Origin: Candidatus Iainarchaeum sp.
GTDB lineage: Archaea; Iainarchaeota; Iainarchaeia; Iainarchaeales; DTGL01
DNA length: 10,963 nucleotides
NCBI GenBank assembly: GCA_017608575.1
Contig: JAFCFP010000034.1
Location: 1-10,963, forward strand
Direction of reading: 5' to 3'
In this document: positions 6,287 through 10,963 of the stretch, piece by piece
Layout of the letters: the number at the start of each line of letters is the position of its first letter
How positions within the stretch are numbered: the first letter of the stretch is position 1
Position numbers and translations under genes: made by a program
Notes under the pieces: model-generated
The model's database searches: none
The model's input: the letters and a program-made list of their open reading frames with translations, nothing else
Told to the model about the DNA's origin: nothing

Positions 6287-7288
6287 ATGGAGCTCATGGA
6301 ATTGAAAAGTGACCCGCAATGGAATTACTTTCTTTTGCAATCAAGAAATCCCCATATTTACCAGACAAAAGAAATGGCAAAAGTAATGGAAACCCTAAAC
6401 TTCAATGCGAGATTCTTTGTGCTTCTTGACGGGAAAAAAAGAAAAGCCCAAATCGCCCTCCTTGAAAAAAGACCAAATGGGCGCCTAATAAAAAAACTTG
6501 CAAGTTCCTGGCTTTCCTATTCACCACCTGCCCTTCTCTGCAAAAAAAGTAAAGAGAGAGAAATATTTAATTTGCTCATCACTGCATTACAAAACAAAGC
6601 AAAAGAAGATGGAATCAGTTGGATTACTATTTGGTCCAGCCCACAGTGGGACCCTGTTGACTGGTTCAGCGAGCTGGATTTTGAGTCAAGCGAAAAGGAA
6701 AATGCTGTCCTTGAACTGAAAAAAACAAGTGAGGAAACCTGGCGTTCTCTTTACAAGCATGCTCGCAGAGATGTCCGCAAAGGAAAAGAAACAGAGGCAT
6801 TCCCAAAAGAAGCCCAATTATTAAACGAAATGAAAGCATTCTATGCAATTTACAAATCCCACCATAAACACATAGGCATTGCCCCTTATCCCTGGAAATA
6901 CTTTGAGGCATTCTGGAACGAAGTAATCGAAAAAGGAATGGGAAAGCTTTTACTTGTTCAGTTGGATAAAGAAATAATTGCCGGGCTTTTAGTTGGAACT
7001 TTTCATAATGAAATTTATGAGTCTTCAAATGCAATAAAACCAAAAACCTATAAGTACTTCCCTACAGACTTAATGAACTGGAAGCTCATTGAATGGGCGG
7101 TTCCAAAAGGCTACACTATCTTCGACCTATCAAACGTTCCCACCGGAAAAATCGGGGGAAAAGAGGAAGGAATCAAGAGGTTCAAGAAAAAATGGGGTAA
7201 AATAAAAAAATATCACGAGTTCAGATGGTATTCTGGCAAGATAAAAAAAATAATGATTAAAGGGATAAAAAGTATAAAAGGCGATTGA
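6287..7288 (+). CDS. FemAB / GNAT-like acyltransferase (peptidoglycan-bridge or BioF2-like family)
   Basis: The start chosen is ATG 6287 (333 residues); a second ATG lies at 6296. The frame is open to a TTG at 6209, but that extension covers the promoter region and has no family similarity, while the family's typical N-terminal pattern DPQWNYFLLQSRNPHIYQT comes just after 6287. Features: ETWRSLYKHARRDVRKGKE (the basic ARR-x-x-RK stretch typical of FemAB-type GNAT folds), an AFYAIYKSHHKHIG segment, KLLLVQLDKEIIAGLLVGTF (GNAT core strand), and a C-terminal GKEEGIKRFKKKWG, the usual G-x-x-x-FK-x-x-x-G ending. Known relatives transfer an amino acid from tRNA, or an acyl group, to a cell-wall precursor or exopolysaccharide sugar. 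No membrane segment, so it acts in the cytosol. First gene of a tightly packed set; its TGA abuts the next ATG. The acyl donor cannot be told. Confidence 0.75.
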   Translation: MELMELKSDPQWNYFLLQSRNPHIYQTKEMAKVMETLNFNARFFVLLDGKKRKAQIALLEKRPNGRLIKKLASSWLSYSPPALLCKKSKEREIFNLLITALQNKAKEDGISWITIWSSPQWDPVDWFSELDFESSEKENAVLELKKTSEETWRSLYKHARRDVRKGKETEAFPKEAQLLNEMKAFYAIYKSHHKHIGIAPYPWKYFEAFWNEVIEKGMGKLLLVQLDKEIIAGLLVGTFHNEIYESSNAIKPKTYKYFPTDLMNWKLIEWAVPKGYTIFDLSNVPTGKIGGKEEGIKRFKKKWGKIKKYHEFRWYSGKIKKIMIKGIKSIKGD

Positions 7289-8125
7289 ATGGTGAAACTT
7301 ATTTTTGGAGTGGATGACACAAGCCCTCCATTCATGGAAGAATTAAATCTACTGCAAGACTTCTGTAACAAGTTTCCAAAATTAAAAGTAACACACTTTG
7401 TACCTGCATGCTATTCTCTAAAAAGCTTTTCATTGTTCATGCGTGGGTTAAAAAAAATTCTCCCCCTTAACGCAAAAAAAATCATCTTTAGAGCACTGGA
7501 TCCACAAAGCGAAGAAAACAGGATTGATTTGAACAAAGAATTCTGCACATTATTCAAAAAAGAAATCTCGAAAAAAAGATTTTCTGCAGAATTGCATGGC
7601 CTAACGCACTTTTCCCCTGAAAATCTTTCAGCAGAGGAGTTTCTTTACAGGGATAAAGAAGAAATAAGGAAAAAAATTGAAGAAAGCATTGAAATATTTA
7701 GAAGGGCAAAATTTCCAGAACCAAAAGTACTGGCTCCACCTGGATGGGGTGTTACTACCAACCTCCTCGCCGTACTAAAGGAAAAAAATCTTGCAATTGC
7801 AGGAAGCATGACCTCGCATGCCCTTAGTGCAAGAAGAAAAAGCAAAGGCGCTGGGTTGAAAAATGTTTCACCACTTTTCCCTGAAAGGGTCAACGGCGTG
7901 TTGAACATTCCAAGGAATTGGGATTTAAAAGAAGGCACAATTGAAAGAGCAGAGAAAATAATTACCTTAGGGGGATTAATAGGAATACATGCCCACATTG
8001 CCCCAATTGGTGTACAAAATGATGTAAACAAAGAAAACCTTTCAAACCTTGCAAAACTTCTTGAATGGCTTGAAAGCAATTGTAGTGAGGTGCAATTTAT
8101 GCATTTTAGGGAGGTCATTCAATGA
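7289..8125 (+). CDS. Polysaccharide deacetylase-like protein (NodB/DUF2334-type metal-dependent fold)
   Basis: A 278-residue protein with the metal-site pattern of carbohydrate esterase family 4 and DUF2334 relatives: an N-terminal GVDDTSPP (D9, D10), ELHGLTH (H103, H107), LAPPGWG (148-154) and IGIHAHI (H234, H236) near the C-terminus. In the family the Asp acts in catalysis and the Asp and two His bind a divalent metal, so the active site looks intact. The expected reaction is removal of an N- or O-acetyl group from a sugar or glycan. No signal peptide, so it probably acts in the cytosol on a lipid-linked or nucleotide-linked sugar. The ATG directly follows the previous stop, and its TGA overlaps the next start (ATGA, 8122-8125). 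Deacetylation followed by the neighbouring FemAB-like acylation would let the cell swap the group on an amino sugar (inference). Confidence 0.75.
   Translation: MVKLIFGVDDTSPPFMEELNLLQDFCNKFPKLKVTHFVPACYSLKSFSLFMRGLKKILPLNAKKIIFRALDPQSEENRIDLNKEFCTLFKKEISKKRFSAELHGLTHFSPENLSAEEFLYRDKEEIRKKIEESIEIFRRAKFPEPKVLAPPGWGVTTNLLAVLKEKNLAIAGSMTSHALSARRKSKGAGLKNVSPLFPERVNGVLNIPRNWDLKEGTIERAEKIITLGGLIGIHAHIAPIGVQNDVNKENLSNLAKLLEWLESNCSEVQFMHFREVIQ
8109..8115 (+). promoter_or_regulatory. Strong Shine-Dalgarno site for the glycosyltransferase gene
   Basis: GGGAGGT lies 6 bases before the ATG at 8122, inside the end of the deacetylase-like gene. It is a near-perfect match to the 16S rRNA 3' end and supports ATG 8122 as the start, despite the 4-base overlap with the previous stop. 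Confidence 0.75.
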
Positions 8126-9078
8126 ATGCACCTAAAGTTTCAATAATAATGGCTGCCTTCAACGAAGAAGAATTGATTGGAAAAAGCATTGATTCCCTTT
8201 TGCAGCAAAGCTATTCCAACTTTGAATTGATAATAGTAAATGATGGCAGCACAGATTTAACTGAAAAAATAATCCAAGAAAAAATGAAAAAATCAAACAA
8301 AATAAAATATTTTAAAATAAAGCATGTGCCTGGAAAAGGATGCGTTAGGCCACGGGTGTATGGAATAGAAAAAAGCAATGGCGAAATAATTTTTTTAGTT
8401 GATGCGGACGCATGGTATGAAAGGGATTATTTAAAAAAATGCATTTCTGTGCTTAAGGAAAAAAATGTAGCAGGAGCTATTGGAAAGTTGAGGGTGTGGG
8501 AACCAAAAACATTCATTTCAAAATACCGCGACTTGCAATACAGATTGAGGTATAACAACCCTGAAAGGATAAGAAATGAATTGAAGCAAGGAAGAACTGC
8601 TGTCTGGATTTTCAAAAGAAAAGCGTATCAAGAGGCAGGAAAATATAATGAAAATTTACCCTATGGTGAGGACATTGATTTGACCTGCCGAATGATGAAA
8701 AAAGGTTACAAACTTGAATATGTTCCAACTGCAATATGGAAGCACAAGTGGCCAGAAAAGCCAATTGAAGTTATAAAATTTAATTACCACGCTGGCAAGA
8801 AAAGCTACCCCTATTTCAGAAAAAATCCAAAACAAATACTTGTAAAAGGATATTTTCCACTTATTATTCCGTTACTCCTTTTTATTCCCTTTCATTGGGT
8901 GTTTATTGCACTTGCGTTAATTCATATGGCCCCAATGGAATTTAAAGGGATAAAGCTTCTGTTCAAATCAAAATCAAAAAACAAGCCTTACGCTCTTTTA
9001 AGCCCATTGGTTTTTTACATTAATAACATTCCTTTCTTTGCTGGCCTAGTTGCTGGCTTTTTGGGGGGCATGAGATAA
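8122..9078 (+). CDS. Family 2 glycosyltransferase with C-terminal membrane segments
   Basis: A 318-residue protein. The GT-A domain covers residues 5 to about 210: VSIIMAAFNEE (6-16), IIVNDGSTD (37-45, nucleotide-binding D41), the DxD motif DADA (94-97) that binds the metal of the sugar nucleotide, and LPYGEDIDLTCRM (179-191) with the likely catalytic-base region E183-D184. A hydrophobic stretch at about 244-272 and another at about 292-315 would anchor it to the cytoplasmic membrane, as in polyprenyl-linked glycan synthesis. The sugar donor cannot be read. It overlaps the previous gene by 4 bases and its stop is immediately followed by the epimerase ATG, so the two are probably co-translated and the epimerase may supply its donor (inference). 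Confidence 0.9.
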   Translation: MNAPKVSIIMAAFNEEELIGKSIDSLLQQSYSNFELIIVNDGSTDLTEKIIQEKMKKSNKIKYFKIKHVPGKGCVRPRVYGIEKSNGEIIFLVDADAWYERDYLKKCISVLKEKNVAGAIGKLRVWEPKTFISKYRDLQYRLRYNNPERIRNELKQGRTAVWIFKRKAYQEAGKYNENLPYGEDIDLTCRMMKKGYKLEYVPTAIWKHKWPEKPIEVIKFNYHAGKKSYPYFRKNPKQILVKGYFPLIIPLLLFIPFHWVFIALALIHMAPMEFKGIKLLFKSKSKNKPYALLSPLVFYINNIPFFAGLVAGFLGGMR

Positions 9079-9993
9079 ATGGCAGTGCTTGTAACTGGTG
9101 GAGCGGGTTTTATTGGATCTCACACAGTTGATTTGCTTCTAAAAAAAGGCATTAAAACTATTATTCTAGATGACCTTTCCACTGGCAAAAAGGAATACAT
9201 CAACAAAAAAGCAATATTCTTTAAGGGAAGCATTTGTGATTCAGATCTCCTCAAAAAAATTTTCTCAGAAAACGAAATTGGGAAAGTATGTCATTTTGCA
9301 GCCCAAACAAGAATAGAGCAATCAATGAAAAACCCCATAAAAGATGCAGAAACAAACATTTTAGGAACCCTAAAATTACTCGAAGCAAGTGCAAATGCCA
9401 AAATTGAAAAATTTGTCTTTGCTTCAAGTGCTGCGGTTTACGGTTTTACTGACAAAACAGCAGTAAAAGAGACCTCTCCAAAAAATCCCTTTTCACCATA
9501 TGGAATTTCAAAGCTTGCCTGCGAACAATACATTGAATTCTATGCAAAAAGAAATGGATTTAACTATTGTAATCTGCGCTATGGAAACGTTTTTGGTCCA
9601 AGACAAAACACACAATATGGTGGAGTGATCGCGAAGTTTACTCAAAAAATGCTGAAAGGAAAGCCCCCGGAAATATTTGGCTCGGGAGAACAAACACGTG
9701 ATTTTATTTTTGTAGAAGACGCGGTAAGAGCGACAGTTCTCGCACTTGAAAGTGACAAAAGTGGAAATTTCAATATTTCAGGTTCAAAACAAACAAGTGT
9801 TAATGAAATTTTTAAGATGCTTTCAAAACTAACAGAATTTAACCAAACACCTGTTTTCAGACCAACAAGAGAAGAAGTAAAATTTAACCAGCTTGACTGT
9901 TCAAAGGCATACAATGAACTGGGATGGAAAACAAAAGTGCAATTAGAAAAAGGGCTCCAAAAGACCGTTCAATTCATGCGTTCCCTGCCTTAA
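9079..9993 (+). CDS. NAD-dependent nucleotide-sugar epimerase/dehydratase (extended SDR, GalE-like)
   Basis: A 304-residue protein of the extended short-chain dehydrogenase family. The NAD-binding G-x-x-G-x-x-G motif is GGAGFIGS (7-14), followed by LDDLSTGK (30-37), whose acidic residues favour NAD over NADP. HFAAQTR (72-78), ASSAAVYG (115-122) and the catalytic Y141-x-x-x-K145 (PYGISK) are all present, as are RYGNVFGPRQ and the substrate-domain motif GSGEQTRDFIFVEDA. This pattern fits UDP-glucose / UDP-N-acetylglucosamine 4-epimerases; a 4,6-dehydratase or other epimerase is possible and the exact sugar cannot be assigned. Length is slightly under the bacterial GalE norm but usual for archaeal members. 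It starts directly after the glycosyltransferase stop. Its stop overlaps that of the convergent flippase gene by 4 bases. Confidence 0.92.
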   Translation: MAVLVTGGAGFIGSHTVDLLLKKGIKTIILDDLSTGKKEYINKKAIFFKGSICDSDLLKKIFSENEIGKVCHFAAQTRIEQSMKNPIKDAETNILGTLKLLEASANAKIEKFVFASSAAVYGFTDKTAVKETSPKNPFSPYGISKLACEQYIEFYAKRNGFNYCNLRYGNVFGPRQNTQYGGVIAKFTQKMLKGKPPEIFGSGEQTRDFIFVEDAVRATVLALESDKSGNFNISGSKQTSVNEIFKMLSKLTEFNQTPVFRPTREEVKFNQLDCSKAYNELGWKTKVQLEKGLQKTVQFMRSLP

Positions 9994-10963
9994 TGCCAAA
10001 AAGGCAAAAGCGACTTAAGGGAAGAGTAGAAGAATTTCAGGTCGCGGAAGCGAGGGATTATTTCAACCCTTATTTTAAGCCCATGCAAAAAGTAAAGCAT
10101 CACAAGCAGGTGCACTAAAAACACAATAGCCCTCGTAAGAACTATGCCAACTACACGCAACGAGGAAATAAGAAAAAAACCTACAAACACTTGAACCAGT
10201 AGTGCTACAAATTGCGACTTTGCAAGAAGGTCAGCTCGGTTCAACGCCTTAAAAATGGTTGCAATCGGAGAAGACAGGTTCAAAGCAAAGAGCAGTATAA
10301 AAAAGGGAAAAAGGTAAAAGCCTTCTAAAAATTCGGGAAAAAGAACCTCTAGTATTGTTTCGCCAAAAATAAGCAACAAGACACCCATTGAAAGAGTCAA
10401 TATAATGGAAAACTTTATACTTAGCGAGGCAAACCTTGCCATTGTTCCTGAATCTTTATACCTTTCAATGTTGTAGGGCAGTAAGACCATCACAAGTGCA
10501 TTGCTTGGGGCTTCAAGTAGGTAGGTCGCTATCTTATTTGCCAAGTAATATAAGCCAAGCTCCCAGTTAAAAACAAAAAGTCCCATAAGGACAAGTTCGG
10601 TCTGTACCCTTAACCTGTGAAAAATGTTCCAGGATACAAACCCCTTAGCATATTTTTTAACATCTTTTAAATCGGGAAAGCTCTTTTTGAATTCAAGTTT
10701 GCGAAAATAAAAAAGGGCGAATGCAATAAAGAAAAGAACCGATATGGCCTTTGCATACAGAACCCCAAAAATTCCAAAGCCCAATACCGCCACAAAAACA
10801 AACGCAAAAAACAAGTTTATGACATTTTCCAAAACAAGCCCTTTAAGCACCTTGCCAAAGCACTTGAAACCAAGGAAAAGCCTTGTAAACAACTCGTAAA
10901 GAGGAGTAATAAGAATTAGCACTGTTGCAAGCCTGAAAAAGTTGGCACCGCTTTTCCCCATAA
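9990..10963 (-). CDS. Polysaccharide flippase (Wzx/MATE-like, MOP superfamily), C-terminal part
   Basis: The 3' end of a minus-strand gene that runs off the window. An ATG at 10961 exists, but the protein from it begins in the middle of the fold, and only 323 residues are visible against the usual 400-500, so the true start is most likely beyond 10963. About eight or nine hydrophobic helices are seen (roughly 8-30, 42-62, 66-86, 121-140, 181-203, 214-236, 249-267, 270-294). The stretch FKALNRADLLAKSQFVALL is the typical polysaccharide-synthesis C-terminal domain pattern. Such proteins move lipid-linked oligosaccharides across the membrane, fitting the glycosyltransferase and epimerase next door, although this gene is transcribed convergently from a different unit. 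The tail is basic and cytosolic. Flippase family is confident; cargo unknown. Confidence 0.8.
   Translation of the reverse strand, partial: MGKSGANFFRLATVLILITPLYELFTRLFLGFKCFGKVLKGLVLENVINLFFAFVFVAVLGFGIFGVLYAKAISVLFFIAFALFYFRKLEFKKSFPDLKDVKKYAKGFVSWNIFHRLRVQTELVLMGLFVFNWELGLYYLANKIATYLLEAPSNALVMVLLPYNIERYKDSGTMARFASLSIKFSIILTLSMGVLLLIFGETILEVLFPEFLEGFYLFPFFILLFALNLSSPIATIFKALNRADLLAKSQFVALLVQVFVGFFLISSLRVVGIVLTRAIVFLVHLLVMLYFLHGLKIRVEIIPRFRDLKFFYSSLKSLLPFWH

Noticed and set aside
9924..10118. Plus-strand 64-residue frame spanning the epimerase end and the flippase end
   Set aside because: Out of frame with both supported genes, no start signal and no recognisable motif.
1..10963. CRISPR array, tRNA/rRNA genes, insertion sequences or attachment sites
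   Set aside because: No regularly spaced direct repeats, cloverleaf-like sequence, transposase or flanking terminal repeats were seen by eye.

Overview
The window looks archaeal, possibly from a DPANN-type lineage, although nothing here fixes the taxon. Arginine is encoded mostly by AGA/AGG. Genes are packed with zero to a few bases between them. A TATTTAAA box lies about 25 bases before a start codon that has no leader. One start is preceded by a strong GGGAGGT ribosome-binding site. One hairpin-plus-T-run terminator is more bacterial in style, so the assignment stays tentative.

Layout. (1) Bases 1-2905, plus strand, higher GC: the C-terminal part of a sugar/choline/phosphonate-type nucleotidyltransferase that begins outside the window, an organophosphate:phosphate antiporter-type (OPA) MFS transporter, and a short alkaline-phosphatase-superfamily ('sulfatase-like') enzyme. 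(2) Bases 2947-6178, minus strand, AT-richer: two more sulfatase-like genes read from a promoter near 6200. The upstream one (4820-6178) is intact. The downstream one (2947-4823) is split by a one-base frameshift in a run of eight A and is also an unusual fusion: one complete sulfatase-like module followed by only the C-terminal half of a second. (3) Bases 6287-9993, plus strand, AT-rich: a FemAB/GNAT-like acyltransferase, a polysaccharide deacetylase-like protein, a family 2 glycosyltransferase and an NAD-dependent sugar epimerase, contiguous or overlapping by 4 bases. (4) Bases 9990-10963, minus strand: the C-terminal two thirds of a polysaccharide flippase, convergent with the epimerase and sharing a TTAA with it.

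Taken together this is a cell-surface glycan locus: sugar nucleotide conversion (epimerase), sugar transfer (GT2), trimming (deacetylase), acyl or aminoacyl decoration (FemAB-like) and export (flippase). The three sulfatase-like proteins all have threonine where true sulfatases carry the formylglycine-forming cysteine or serine, and none has a signal peptide or membrane segment. They are therefore better viewed as cytosolic phospho-transfer or phosphodiesterase-type enzymes than as sulfatases. With the nucleotidyltransferase and the organophosphate transporter next to them, they suggest (inference) a module that activates and transfers a phosphorylated or phosphonate headgroup onto the surface glycan or lipid.
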